A stretch of DNA of 64,000 nt from Xylanibacter caecicola (GCF_013166515.1 NZ_JABKKJ010000009.1:38813-102812), one strand, 5' to 3'; positions 19,579-29,303 are shown, numbered from the stretch's first letter. Notes: generated by a model not told the origin, from the letters alone. Numbers and translations are program-made.

Positions 19579-19913
19579 GACAAGCCCATATATTTTATAA
19601 AGACCAATTGGCTGGTATTCTGACTGAAAACGATGCTGGATATGAATTCCGTTATTTACCAGAATATATCTCTCTTGAAACGGCAAAGGCTGTCAGCCTG
19701 ACATTGCCTTTACAGGCAGATGCATATACAAGTCCTGTGTTGTTCCCATTTTTCGACGGTTTGATTCCTGAAGGATGGTTATTGGATGTTGCACTGCGGA
19801 ATACTGACATAAGTATTCTTGACCGGATGTCGTTGCTCTTGACCTGCTGTAAGGATTGTATCGGAGCGGTAAGTGTTGTTCCTATGGAAGAAAAGGAGGT
19901 AAGCCATGTGTAA
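19575..19913 (+). CDS. hipS: HipS-like protein (HipA N-terminal subdomain as separate gene)
   Basis: 112 residues corresponding to the N-terminal subdomain of HipA: QLAGILTENDAGYEFRYLPEYI, LTLPLQADAYTSPVLFPFFDGLIPEGWLLD. In HipBST systems this domain is a separate protein, HipS, which acts as the antitoxin for the HipT kinase. Overlaps both neighbours by 4 and 8 bases. Naming rests on gene order and domain split; two-gene HipA-like systems with split domains are the alternative. Confidence 0.8.
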   Translation: MRQAHIFYKDQLAGILTENDAGYEFRYLPEYISLETAKAVSLTLPLQADAYTSPVLFPFFDGLIPEGWLLDVALRNTDISILDRMSLLLTCCKDCIGAVSVVPMEEKEVSHV

Positions 19914-20838
19914 TTGTCTGTATTGTTATCGTCCGCTCCTGAGGGGGGAAAAGGATATGCATCAGGCTTGTTTAAAGAAGTTCTTCGGAACAGCAACATT
20001 GCCTGTTCTTGATTATACGACAGAACAACTTGATCAGCTTGCTCTGCAAATCATTCAAGATCAAACCTCTTTGACCGGTGTTCAGCCGAAGTTGTCCTTG
20101 CATTTGAAAGAGCATGAGGGCAGCAAACGATTGACTATTGTTGGTCTATGGGGCGGTTATATTTGTAAACCACAGACCTCGCAATATGAAATGATGCCTG
20201 AGGTTGAGGATTTAACCATGCATCTTGCAGAGGTGGCACGTATTGAGGTGGTTCCTCATACGCTGATGCGGATGGCTGATGACACGCTATGCTATCTTAC
20301 CCGTCGGATTGACAGAACTTCTGCCGGAGAGAAGATTGCGATGGAGGATATGTGCCAACTGACGGAAAGGCAAACAGAGCATAAATACAAGAGCAGTTAT
20401 GAACGTATCGGCAAGGCTGTTTTGAAATACTCGTCTTTACCCAAAATGGATGTTACCAATTTCTTCGAGTTGGTGCTTTTCTCTTGGTTGACAGGAAATA
20501 ACGACATGCACTTGAAAAACTTCTCTTTGTATGAGATGGCGGATATGATACGTTTAACTCCTGCTTACGATTTATTAAATGTGGCTATCATTAATCCCAA
20601 GGATGATGAAGAGTTGGCATTGACCTTGAATGGTCGGAAGAAAAAACTTCAAAGAGAGGATTTTATTAGGTCAGCAGCCACGCTGGGTATAGAGAATGTG
20701 ATTGTAGAGCGATTGATAAATAAGTATGTCAAACTATTGCCCAAGTTTGAGACTGTCATTCAAAGCTCTTTCCTAAGTGCTGAATTAAAAGAAAAGTATG
20801 GCGAATTGTTGAAGGAACGGCTTAAACGACTTTTATAG
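19906..20838 (+). CDS. hipT: HipT-like Ser/Thr kinase toxin
   Basis: 310 residues. It opens with a zinc-ribbon-like CNCLYCYRPLL...HQACLKKFFG seen in Bacteroidetes HipA relatives. The kinase core follows: the glycine-loop equivalent SLTGVQPKLSL (~55-65), GNNDMHLKNFSL (catalytic loop, ~196-207) and TPAYDLLN (metal-binding Asp, ~220). HipA/HipT kinases phosphorylate aminoacyl-tRNA synthetases (GltX for HipA, TrpS for E. coli HipT) and halt translation; the target here is unknown. Starts inside the hipS gene. The next gene, dtcA, begins 51 bases downstream, so the two operons could be co-transcribed. Confidence 0.87.
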   Translation: MCNCLYCYRPLLRGEKDMHQACLKKFFGTATLPVLDYTTEQLDQLALQIIQDQTSLTGVQPKLSLHLKEHEGSKRLTIVGLWGGYICKPQTSQYEMMPEVEDLTMHLAEVARIEVVPHTLMRMADDTLCYLTRRIDRTSAGEKIAMEDMCQLTERQTEHKYKSSYERIGKAVLKYSSLPKMDVTNFFELVLFSWLTGNNDMHLKNFSLYEMADMIRLTPAYDLLNVAIINPKDDEELALTLNGRKKKLQREDFIRSAATLGIENVIVERLINKYVKLLPKFETVIQSSFLSAELKEKYGELLKERLKRLL

Positions 20839-20889
20839 GCATCTAATAATACAGCAGAAACTTAAACAGTAAATTATTACACATGTAAT

Positions 20890-23800
20890 ATGATAAATAA
20901 GCAATTTATTCCTCAAGTATTACCTCCAAAGGTTAAGTCATCTTGGAAAGATTATCAACTAACAGAAGCTTTCCTTTCAATGAAAGGTGATAAGAAAAAA
21001 TGGTCAGAGATTGCATTTACATTGAAGTATACAGGAAACAATACTTTGATTAATTTGACATTGGGTAGTCTCTTTAAATCACACCCTATTTTAAATAGTG
21101 TTATATGGGGAAATACAGTGCCCAAACGGATAGAAGAACTTGGTACAGGTTGGAATCGTTATTTCTATAAACCTCAATCAGTAGAGGTTGAAATCAACTG
21201 GGTATTACAGTGTTTGAAGAAACATAAAAACATTTTAAAACAATTCGTTTCTTTACGTGACAAGATTGAAAAATACATTCTTTTGGGAGAGTATTCGAAA
21301 GCGGAATCATTATTAGAAGAATCTTTAAGGAGTATAGGATATACTGTTTGGTATTATGAGATGCGACTAACTATAGCTGGGCTTCAGAATGATCTGTCAA
21401 AAGCCATTGGAATTATTAGCAATTTTAATACGATCCATAAAGATTTAAAGCGTGGAATTGTTCCAATAATATTATCAAATATATTTTCAAGGAGTCAACG
21501 TTCCGTTCCTTCTTACGAGTATGATACAGAGCTGTATTCACGGTATAAGAAAAATAGAACTGAATTCCAAAACGATCGCTATAATTACTATTTATTTCGT
21601 CTGAACTATTATCAAAATTATAACATAGACGATCTTTCTGTCGCATTAATGATGGAAAGTTTGAATTCTGTGATAGATAGGTATATATTGATGGATTATA
21701 TTCTGCGATCTTATAAAATAAAAAATGTAAACAATGATGGTATTGTAAGTGATTTTGCTACAATGCTCTATGACATAACCTCAGATCGCCGTTGGATGCC
21801 GTATATTTTACTTAGTAAGTGTGAAAATTTGCCTAAAGAATATTACGATAAAGATTTTATATCCATACTTGATAAATATTATACAGGAGAATATGATGAT
21901 GTGATTTCTGAATGTAAAGAATTTATTTCTAACAAACCATATCATTTTGATGTCCTAAAGTTATATTGTAGAGCTTTGTTGTTCAAAAATAATGGTTTTA
22001 AGCAAATAGCCAATAATACTGATTCTGTTTTGAATGAAATTGCAAGTTTGATTTATTCTGTTATGACCGAACAAGACAATGCCGTGAGTCTTGATTTATT
22101 GTATCAACGTTGCAAAAACTTGTACGGTTTAAGTTTTGCATGTGGATTAGATTATTACATAAAAGAAGAGAAAAAGTGGAATAAGGATCCGTGGCTCCAT
22201 TTATCAACTATGAGTTGTTTTGATCCGCTTTTTACTACTACTTTTGAGGATAATGCAGAAAAGCTGATTTATTTGGATTGGGGGCTAAAACATGGTGAAG
22301 GATCAGTTGTTATTCCATATCAAAAAAGAAGAGTAGAGAAATTAACTACAGAGGAATCAAAAGTTGTTGCCTATATACGTGAAGTAGATAATGCGAAAAT
22401 TACTTTTGAAAACAAAGAATATGAAAAGGCAATAGTGTTATGGAACTCCATAATTGAAAAAAACACTGAATATATACCTACTGTACAAACTGCAGTTGAA
22501 TATACATTTATGTCGTACATAAATATGGGGGTAGCATATCGACAAAAAGCTATCCGTTTTTATGTAGAGAAGTATATTGAGAATAAAGCTTTTGTGTCAA
22601 AAGTAGATACAAGACAATTTATGATGGATATTAAGAATTCAAGATATGAGGGTTTAAAAAATGATATTGATTTCCTAATATTTATTTTATTAAATGCAGA
22701 GAACTATCCTCAAAAACAGTTTGTATTAGAAAGTTATTGTAAATATGAAAATGCAACATATCCGTCAGATTTATTGGATAAACTCAAAAAGAGAGATCAT
22801 AGGAAAGTAGAGCTGTTTTTATATTTACTTGTCACAGATGATTTATTGTATCATCACTATAAGCTAAAAAGTACATTAGATGTGCTTGATGAAAAAATAA
22901 AGATTGTCAGCTATCTGAAAAGTGAATTTCTCCCAAATGATCTATATTCCAATATGTGTACGGAATTAATGCATGAAATAGTTGCATACAGAGGAATGAA
23001 AAAACTAGATGATAGTAAGATTTTTGTAAATGAAGATGCGATAATGAAATATGAACTATGTAAGATTGACGACTTGTATGACAGATTTAAAAAACAGGCA
23101 GCCTTGGCTCGCAGTAATAGAATTTTTGTACTAGTTAATGGTAGTGATTTTTCGCATAACAATGCAGCAGACTTAATTGACGATATTGCTACTTATTCTA
23201 ACAATGCGATTGAAGAAGTTGCCCTTCAAATTTTTAATGTAATTAGATATGCATTCTTGAAAAGTAGATTTGGTTTAGGAACATATTTAAGTACACGAAT
23301 TCGGCATGGGGTATTTGAAGGGGAATTAAGATCCGATTTTGAACGATTGAATCTTATATTAAATCAGTCGGGCCAACAATATATGCCTTCAGATTATTGG
23401 TCCGTTGAGTATTCTTTAGATTCGGAAATGCGTAAAAACTTGTATCAAGCACAAATGAAATTTTCTCAAAATATTGATTTTCTTATATCTACGTTTAAGG
23501 ATTCTGTTATTCAAATTCGTGTAGATGAAGACGATGGAAGGCAGGGAGAATTTAATTATGCTGTAAACACGAAAGAATTATGTGATCGCTTGATGGATAT
23601 TGAATCTAAGACTCAAGATCGGGAATCATTTTGTAAGAGTGTGATGACTTATCTTTGGGAAATAACAGAAAAACGATTGGAAATTATTAGAGAGAGAATT
23701 ACGGATCAATTAAAGCCAGATATATTTAGATATTTGCAAACATTAGAACTTTGCATTGATTCTCTTTCTGGTCATAACACTTTGACTGCAGATTTAAAAA

Positions 23801-24387
23801 CGGCAATTAATAATGCAAGAGCAGCTTTGACCAATAAGTTAACAAAGGTAGAAAACTGGTTTCATAGACAGGAAACGAAGTTTGAAGATTTTGATATTGA
23901 GAATCATATTCGCATGACTATGGAACAAGCTGCAAGGTATTACTCAGATGTTCAATTTGAAATGAATGTAAAAATGGTGTCTCTGCCTGCTCAAATACGT
24001 TCTGAATATAGTTCTTCTATGTTTGATTTATTTTTTATTTTCCTAACAAATATGTTAAAATACAGCAAGGAAACAAATCAGAGAATTTTTCAAATCAATT
24101 CTCAAATGCTGAATGATGATATAATAAAAATATCACTGATAAATGATCTTCAAAGTAATATTCAAGAAAATGAATTGAATCATCTTTTTGAAAAGAAAAT
24201 GAATGATATTGCAAAATTACAGCAGGAAGGTGGCAGTGGCTTGGTGAAGGCTATGACTATTGTAAAATATGACTTTGGTAACACGAATAATACTTTTACA
24301 ATTAAAGCTATTGAAGGTAAGTGTGTTGTTAATGTATTGTTTAATATAAAAGACATGCTAGTTGATGAAAAAAATATTATTAGTTGA
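20890..24387 (+). CDS. dtcA: DtcA-like sensor histidine kinase of a Detocs defence system
   Basis: 1165 residues, cytoplasmic, without transmembrane segments. The first ~650 residues are helical repeats with TPR-like units (for example ENKEYEKAIVLWNSIIEKN). A long helical linker follows, with a conserved-looking RIRHG (His806) as a possible phospho-acceptor. The end is a divergent GHKL ATPase: FLTNMLKYSKE (N box, ~1053) and QEGGSGLVKAM (G box, ~1112). Kinase plus stand-alone receiver plus receiver-nucleosidase in one operon is the Detocs arrangement, in which DtcA senses infection and phosphorylates the two receivers. The start ATG at 20890 is the first good one after hipT. Overlaps dtcB by 23 bases. 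Confidence 0.85.
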   Translation: MINKQFIPQVLPPKVKSSWKDYQLTEAFLSMKGDKKKWSEIAFTLKYTGNNTLINLTLGSLFKSHPILNSVIWGNTVPKRIEELGTGWNRYFYKPQSVEVEINWVLQCLKKHKNILKQFVSLRDKIEKYILLGEYSKAESLLEESLRSIGYTVWYYEMRLTIAGLQNDLSKAIGIISNFNTIHKDLKRGIVPIILSNIFSRSQRSVPSYEYDTELYSRYKKNRTEFQNDRYNYYLFRLNYYQNYNIDDLSVALMMESLNSVIDRYILMDYILRSYKIKNVNNDGIVSDFATMLYDITSDRRWMPYILLSKCENLPKEYYDKDFISILDKYYTGEYDDVISECKEFISNKPYHFDVLKLYCRALLFKNNGFKQIANNTDSVLNEIASLIYSVMTEQDNAVSLDLLYQRCKNLYGLSFACGLDYYIKEEKKWNKDPWLHLSTMSCFDPLFTTTFEDNAEKLIYLDWGLKHGEGSVVIPYQKRRVEKLTTEESKVVAYIREVDNAKITFENKEYEKAIVLWNSIIEKNTEYIPTVQTAVEYTFMSYINMGVAYRQKAIRFYVEKYIENKAFVSKVDTRQFMMDIKNSRYEGLKNDIDFLIFILLNAENYPQKQFVLESYCKYENATYPSDLLDKLKKRDHRKVELFLYLLVTDDLLYHHYKLKSTLDVLDEKIKIVSYLKSEFLPNDLYSNMCTELMHEIVAYRGMKKLDDSKIFVNEDAIMKYELCKIDDLYDRFKKQAALARSNRIFVLVNGSDFSHNNAADLIDDIATYSNNAIEEVALQIFNVIRYAFLKSRFGLGTYLSTRIRHGVFEGELRSDFERLNLILNQSGQQYMPSDYWSVEYSLDSEMRKNLYQAQMKFSQNIDFLISTFKDSVIQIRVDEDDGRQGEFNYAVNTKELCDRLMDIESKTQDRESFCKSVMTYLWEITEKRLEIIRERITDQLKPDIFRYLQTLELCIDSLSGHNTLTADLKTAINNARAALTNKLTKVENWFHRQETKFEDFDIENHIRMTMEQAARYYSDVQFEMNVKMVSLPAQIRSEYSSSMFDLFFIFLTNMLKYSKETNQRIFQINSQMLNDDIIKISLINDLQSNIQENELNHLFEKKMNDIAKLQQEGGSGLVKAMTIVKYDFGNTNNTFTIKAIEGKCVVNVLFNIKDMLVDEKNIIS

Positions 24388-24814
24388 AGATTATGAAGAG
24401 AAAGCAAGTAATATACTTGCTTTTCTTAAGCAAGAGTTTTCTAATTATAAAGTTATACAATGTACATCGTATAATTCTGCGCAAGAAGAAATATTTGAAC
24501 ACGGGAGTGATTACTCGCTGATATTGTTGGATATGTCTATGTCAACCTATGATTTGTCTACAGATGCAAGTGGTGGATTACCTGAGCCTTCTGCTGGTCA
24601 ATATATTCTTGAAGGAATGTTTCTTCGACAAATTATGACCCCTGTTATTGTTGTTACAATGTATAACGTATTTGGTCGTAAACAGTTGGAGGCTTTTGAT
24701 ATTGATCTTAAGAAAGACTATCCTCAAAATTACAAGTCTTATGTGTACTATTCTTCGCAAAAAAACGATTGGAAGAATCAATTAAAAAAACAAATAAAAG
24801 AAATTATAGCATGA
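24365..24814 (+). CDS. dtcB: DtcB-like stand-alone receiver protein
   Basis: 149 residues forming a single receiver domain. Acidic pocket residues E8 and D9 (ILLVEDYEE), the phospho-accepting D56 in LILLDMSMS, the Thr of VVTMYN, and a C-terminal K-rich helix are visible. There is no output domain. In Detocs, the stand-alone receiver drains phosphate from the kinase and so buffers accidental activation. I chose ATG 24365 over the in-frame TTG at 24362. The gene ends in an ATGA overlap with dtcC, which indicates coupled translation. Between D56 and the conserved Thr lies a longer loop (STDASGGLPEPSAG) than in ordinary receivers. Confidence 0.85.
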   Translation: MKKILLVEDYEEKASNILAFLKQEFSNYKVIQCTSYNSAQEEIFEHGSDYSLILLDMSMSTYDLSTDASGGLPEPSAGQYILEGMFLRQIMTPVIVVTMYNVFGRKQLEAFDIDLKKDYPQNYKSYVYYSSQKNDWKNQLKKQIKEIIA

Positions 24815-26055
24815 TCCAAATTTTAATATTAGACGATAGTCAAGATAAGAGAAACTCACTTAAGTCTGTTATCCAACCTTTATTTCCTCAGGGTGAAATA
24901 GTGATTGATGAGGCAAGTTGTTTGGTTGATGGTAGAGAATTGCTTCAGACAAAGGCATATGATATGCTCATTCTTGACATGGTGCTTCCTGAACATCGGG
25001 AGGGTTTAGAAATTGAGATGAATAGACGTGGTGGCGTAGAGTTGTTGGAGGAAATATACATTAATCAAAGTATAAAGAAACCAATCCAAATAATTGGCTT
25101 GACAGAATATGAGGAAGAATTTTCTGAACAACAGAAGGAATTTAAGGATAAATTGTGGTATTTGTTGTTTTATTCACGTAAGAACAACGAATGGAAGATT
25201 CAACTCAAAGATAAAGTCTGCCAGTTAGGACAAATGAAGAAAGATCTAGAAGCATCTATCAAAAATGATAGTATTTATGATTTGGGAATTATTTGTGCAT
25301 TGAATGAGGAATTTATAATGATGCAAAAGGCATTTGTTGGGTGTGAATGGGAAACTATACAAGTTGAAGGACTTCCATATGTATTTAAGACGACCAATAT
25401 TACAAGTAGCCATTTAAAAGATTATAGTATTATAGCAGCATGTGCAAATAAACCAGGTATTTGTGCAACTTCAATTCTATCCTCTACCATGTATAATCAT
25501 TTTGGAGTAGGTACAATTTTTATGACAGGTATTACTGCGGGGATAGATAATGGTGATATCGCATTAGATGATATTATTATAGCTGATGCAATACATGATT
25601 ATGCTTCGGGTAAACTTAAAGAACAGGTGTCTGGCGATATTAAATTCTTGAAAGAAATGAATCAGATACCTGCAAATCATAGTTTGATTGCATTGGTGGC
25701 TGAGTTTATATCAGATCCTGTACATTTAAGAGATATAAATGACTCCATTCATGATGCTAATCTAAAAGATGAAAAATCAAATGTGTCTGCTTGTATAGCC
25801 AAAACAGTCTGTGGTCCTTTTGTTGTTGCTTCTTCGTCTGTCGTAAAAGACTTACAAGAGGACGAGCGAAAATTACAAGCACTTGATATGGAGGGATTTG
25901 CTCTTTATGCAACAGCTCATACTCTTGGCAAAAAAGCTCTTTGGATTAAAGCTGTATCTGACTTTGCCGATATAAAGAAAGCTGACGGACATCATAAAAC
26001 TTGTTGTTTTGCAAGTGCTACTTTCTTATATGAATTTATTAGAGAAATGCTATAA
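24811..26055 (+). CDS. dtcC: DtcC-like effector: receiver fused to purine-nucleoside-phosphorylase-type nucleosidase
   Basis: 414 residues. Receiver at 1-140 (D8/D9 pocket, phospho-acceptor D56 in LILDMVLP). A nucleoside phosphorylase/MTAN-type domain follows from ~156 to the end: DLGIICALNEEF, IFMTGITAGI, LDMEGFALYATA (the ribose/base-binding MEG) and AVSDFADIKKADG (catalytic Asp). In the described Detocs system the phosphorylated effector cleaves ATP to adenine and ribose-5'-triphosphate, starving the infected cell. All key motifs are present, so it is probably active. ATG 24811 overlaps the dtcB stop. Confidence 0.87.
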   Translation: MIQILILDDSQDKRNSLKSVIQPLFPQGEIVIDEASCLVDGRELLQTKAYDMLILDMVLPEHREGLEIEMNRRGGVELLEEIYINQSIKKPIQIIGLTEYEEEFSEQQKEFKDKLWYLLFYSRKNNEWKIQLKDKVCQLGQMKKDLEASIKNDSIYDLGIICALNEEFIMMQKAFVGCEWETIQVEGLPYVFKTTNITSSHLKDYSIIAACANKPGICATSILSSTMYNHFGVGTIFMTGITAGIDNGDIALDDIIIADAIHDYASGKLKEQVSGDIKFLKEMNQIPANHSLIALVAEFISDPVHLRDINDSIHDANLKDEKSNVSACIAKTVCGPFVVASSSVVKDLQEDERKLQALDMEGFALYATAHTLGKKALWIKAVSDFADIKKADGHHKTCCFASATFLYEFIREML

Positions 26056-26109
26056 GTAAAAGATGTTTCGATATTGGCAAGGCAATTCTGATTATTGAAT
26101 ATAATTCAC

Positions 26110-26117
26110 TATATTTG
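26110..26117 (+). promoter_or_regulatory. -7 box (TATATTTG) of the plus-strand XRE regulator
   Basis: TATATTTG fits TAnnTTTG and is 30 bases before the ATG at 26140. This supports that start over in-frame starts at 26095 and 26119, which lie upstream of or on the expected transcription start. Confidence 0.5.
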
Positions 26118-26139
26118 CATGACAAAATCGTATCAAAGA

Positions 26140-26349
26140 ATGAAACTGAATAGAATAAAGGCAGTCCTTTTAGAAAAAGGCATTTCTCAAACGTGGTTAG
26201 CTAAACAGTTAGATAAGAGTTTTAGCATGGTCAATGCTTATGCTTGTAATAGGATTCAACCTAATTTAGAAACGCTTCAGCGGATTGCCGAGATTCTACA
26301 GGTTGATTTAAAAGATTTGATAACCGATAAAAAGGAAAGACTACAATAG
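26140..26349 (+). CDS. XRE/Cro-C1 family regulator heading the type I R-M cluster
   Basis: 69 residues, MKLNRIKAVLLEKGISQTWL onwards, a Cro/C1 helix-turn-helix over nearly its whole length. It closely resembles the regulator at 17568-17774 (QTWLA, KLDKSF, VNAY and CNR segments shared). Both stand first in front of an R-M operon, with 123 bases separating this one from hsdR. Likely a controller protein for restriction expression; the two regulators might cross-talk because their recognition helices are nearly the same. Confidence 0.85.
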   Translation: MKLNRIKAVLLEKGISQTWLAKQLDKSFSMVNAYACNRIQPNLETLQRIAEILQVDLKDLITDKKERLQ

Positions 26350-26472
26350 AATTTAAAGCGATTTTGGTGGTCTTAGATGTATTTAATCTATATAAGATTG
26401 AAAATACACTGAATGTCAGAATACTAAATAACAAGATAAATAAGTAGTAACTACTCATAATAAGGCAAGGAT

Positions 26473-29301
26473 ATGTCAACACAAAGTGAAGCGGCATTGG
26501 AAGCCGGACTGATAGCCACTCTTCAACAAATGGACTATGAATATGTCCAAATTGTGGAAGAGGATAATATGTATGCCAATTTTAAACGACAGTTGGAGGT
26601 TCACAACCGTAAACGACTGGAAGAACATGGTCGTAGTGAATTTACGACAGAAGAATTTGAGAAGATTCTCATATACCTTGAAGGTGGTACTCGTTTTGAA
26701 AAGGCAAAGAAACTCCGTGACTTATATCCGCTTGATACGGCTGATGGACAGCGTATATGGGTGGAATTTCTAAATAGGCAGCAGTGGTGTCAGAATGAAT
26801 TTCAGGTTTCCAACCAAATTACAGTGGAAGGACGTAAAAAATGCCGCTATGATGTGACGATTCTAATCAATGGTTTGCCGCTTGTGCAGATTGAATTGAA
26901 ACGTCGTGGCGTGGAGCTTAAACAGGCATACAACCAAATACAGCGTTATCACAAGACTTCATTTCACGGATTGTTTGATTATATCCAACTGTTTGTCATA
27001 TCTAATGGTGTTAATACTCGCTATTTTGCCAATAATCCAAATAGTGGGTATAAGTTTACATTCAACTGGACAGATGCCGCCAATCATCCGTTTAATGAAT
27101 TGGACAAGTTTGCCGTATTCTTCTTGGAAAAATGTACGCTTGGCAAAATCATAGGAAAGTATATTGTGCTGCATGAGGGCGACAAGTGCTTGATGGTACT
27201 TCGTCCTTATCAGTTCTATGCAGTAGAGAAGATTTTGGATCGTGTACAAAACTCCAATGATAATGGTTATATCTGGCATACAACAGGTGCCGGAAAAACA
27301 TTGACCTCATTCAAGGCTGCACAACTTGTATCAGAATTGGATGATGTGGATAAGGTGATGTTTGTTGTTGACCGTCATGACCTCGATACTCAGACACAAT
27401 CGGAATACGAGGCTTTTGAACCGGGTGCAGTGGATAGTACCGACAATACGGATGAACTCGTGAAGCGACTTCAAAGCAATTCAAAAATTATCATAACCAC
27501 CGTTCAAAAACTTAATGCGGCAGTTAGTAAGACGTGGTATAGCAGCAAGATTGATGATATCCGTCATTCACGCATCGTAATGATTTTTGATGAGTGTCAC
27601 CGTAGTCATTTCGGAGATAGCCATAAAAAGATTATGAAGTTCTTTGATAATGCCCAGATTTTTGGCTTTACGGGAACACCTATCTTTACCGAAAATGCAG
27701 TGGATGGACATACGACAAAAGAAATTTTCGGCAATTGTCTTCATAAATATCTTATCAAAGATGCTATTGCCGATGAAAATGTGCTTGGCTTCCTCGTGGA
27801 GTATTATCATGGTAACGAGATTGTAGATAACGATAACCAAGCTCGTATGGAGGAGATTGCAAGATTTATCCTTAACAACTTTAATAAATCTACATTTGAT
27901 GGAGAGTTTGACGCATTGTTTGCTGTGCAGTCTGTTCCTATGCTTATCCGCTATTACAAGATTTTCAAATCTTTGAATCCTAAAATCCGTATAGGTGCAG
28001 TATTTACATACACAGCCAATAATAGTCAAGATGATGAACAGACCGGTATGGGCACGGGGAAATATGTCAGTGAAGGTGTGGGCGAAGCGGATGAACTGCA
28101 ATCCATTATGGATGATTATAATGAAAACTTCGGTACATCTTTTACTACAGAGAACTTCCGTGCTTACTATGATGACATCAACCTGCGCATGAAAAAGAAG
28201 AAAGCGGATATGAAACCGCTTGACCTTTGTCTTGTCGTGGGAATGTTCCTTACTGGTTTTGACAGTAAAAAGCTGAACACGCTTTATGTGGATAAGAACA
28301 TGGAATATCACGGGTTATTGCAAGCGTTCAGTCGTACCAACCGAGTGTTGAACGAGAAGAAACGATTCGGTAAAATCGTATGCTTCCGTGACTTGAAAAA
28401 CAATGTTGATACGTCTATAAAACTGTTCAGTAATTCCGACAATCCTGAAGATATAGTACGTCCTTCGTTTGAAAAAGTAAAACAGGAGTACAAGACGTTG
28501 GCAACAGATTTTCTTCAAAAATACCCAACACCAAGCAGTATAGACTTTCTGCAAAGTGAGAATGACAAGAAGAATTTTGTACTTGCATTCCGTGACATTA
28601 TCCGTAAACATGCAGAAATCCAGATATATGAAGATTATAGCGAGGATGCTGACGACCTCGGCATAACCGAACAGCAGTTTAACGATTATAAGAGTAAATA
28701 CCTTGATATTACAGTTGGGTTTATTGATCCACCTGCTGCACCGACAACTGTTGCTGAAGATCCTGTTCCATACGGAAATAGTCAAGGGTTGGAAGACATT
28801 GATTTCTGTCTTGAACTTCTGCATAGTGACATTATCAATGTGGCGTATATTCTTGAACTCATTGCGGAACTTGACCCATATAGCGATGATTATTCAGAAA
28901 AACGTAAACATATCCTTGATACAATGATTAAGGATGCCGGAATGCGAGGCAAAGCAAAACTCATTGACGGTTTTATCCAAAAGAATGTAGATGAAGACAA
29001 GGAAAACTTCATGAATGGGCGCAATAGAGCAGATGGAACAAATGAGTTAGAGGAACGTCTGAACCAATATATTGTGTCGGAACGCAATAAGGCTGTGAGT
29101 GATTTGGCTGATGATGAACAAATTTCTGCCGAAGTGTTGAATCTATACATAAAAGAGTATGACTATTTGCAAAAAGAACAGCCGGAGATTATACAAAAAG
29201 CACTGAAAGAGAAGCATCTTGGTCTTATTAAAACCCGAAAGGCTTTGACGAGAATTATGGAAAGATTGCGTAGCATTATAAAAACTTTTAGTTGGGAATA
29301 A
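26473..29301 (+). CDS. hsdR: Type I restriction endonuclease subunit R
   Basis: 942 residues. N-terminal nuclease domain with CRYDVTILINGLPLVQIELK (~135-153, the PD-ExK core). Superfamily 2 translocase motifs follow: TTGAGKTLTSF (Walker A, ~270), MIFDECHRSHFG (motif II, ~373), FGFTGTPIF (motif III) and LLQAFSRTNRV (motif VI). HsdR is the ATP-driven DNA translocase and nuclease of the HsdR-M-S complex. It is intact and of normal length, but no hsdS is present in the window, so the complex may have no specificity subunit unless one is supplied elsewhere. Confidence 0.95.
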   Translation: MSTQSEAALEAGLIATLQQMDYEYVQIVEEDNMYANFKRQLEVHNRKRLEEHGRSEFTTEEFEKILIYLEGGTRFEKAKKLRDLYPLDTADGQRIWVEFLNRQQWCQNEFQVSNQITVEGRKKCRYDVTILINGLPLVQIELKRRGVELKQAYNQIQRYHKTSFHGLFDYIQLFVISNGVNTRYFANNPNSGYKFTFNWTDAANHPFNELDKFAVFFLEKCTLGKIIGKYIVLHEGDKCLMVLRPYQFYAVEKILDRVQNSNDNGYIWHTTGAGKTLTSFKAAQLVSELDDVDKVMFVVDRHDLDTQTQSEYEAFEPGAVDSTDNTDELVKRLQSNSKIIITTVQKLNAAVSKTWYSSKIDDIRHSRIVMIFDECHRSHFGDSHKKIMKFFDNAQIFGFTGTPIFTENAVDGHTTKEIFGNCLHKYLIKDAIADENVLGFLVEYYHGNEIVDNDNQARMEEIARFILNNFNKSTFDGEFDALFAVQSVPMLIRYYKIFKSLNPKIRIGAVFTYTANNSQDDEQTGMGTGKYVSEGVGEADELQSIMDDYNENFGTSFTTENFRAYYDDINLRMKKKKADMKPLDLCLVVGMFLTGFDSKKLNTLYVDKNMEYHGLLQAFSRTNRVLNEKKRFGKIVCFRDLKNNVDTSIKLFSNSDNPEDIVRPSFEKVKQEYKTLATDFLQKYPTPSSIDFLQSENDKKNFVLAFRDIIRKHAEIQIYEDYSEDADDLGITEQQFNDYKSKYLDITVGFIDPPAAPTTVAEDPVPYGNSQGLEDIDFCLELLHSDIINVAYILELIAELDPYSDDYSEKRKHILDTMIKDAGMRGKAKLIDGFIQKNVDEDKENFMNGRNRADGTNELEERLNQYIVSERNKAVSDLADDEQISAEVLNLYIKEYDYLQKEQPEIIQKALKEKHLGLIKTRKALTRIMERLRSIIKTFSWE

Positions 29302-29303
29302 GG

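Noticed and set aside
24769..24810. Upstream start for dtcC inside dtcB
   Set aside because: The ATGA overlap at 24811 gives a receiver beginning with the normal first strand; the extra 14 residues are lysine-rich and non-conserved.
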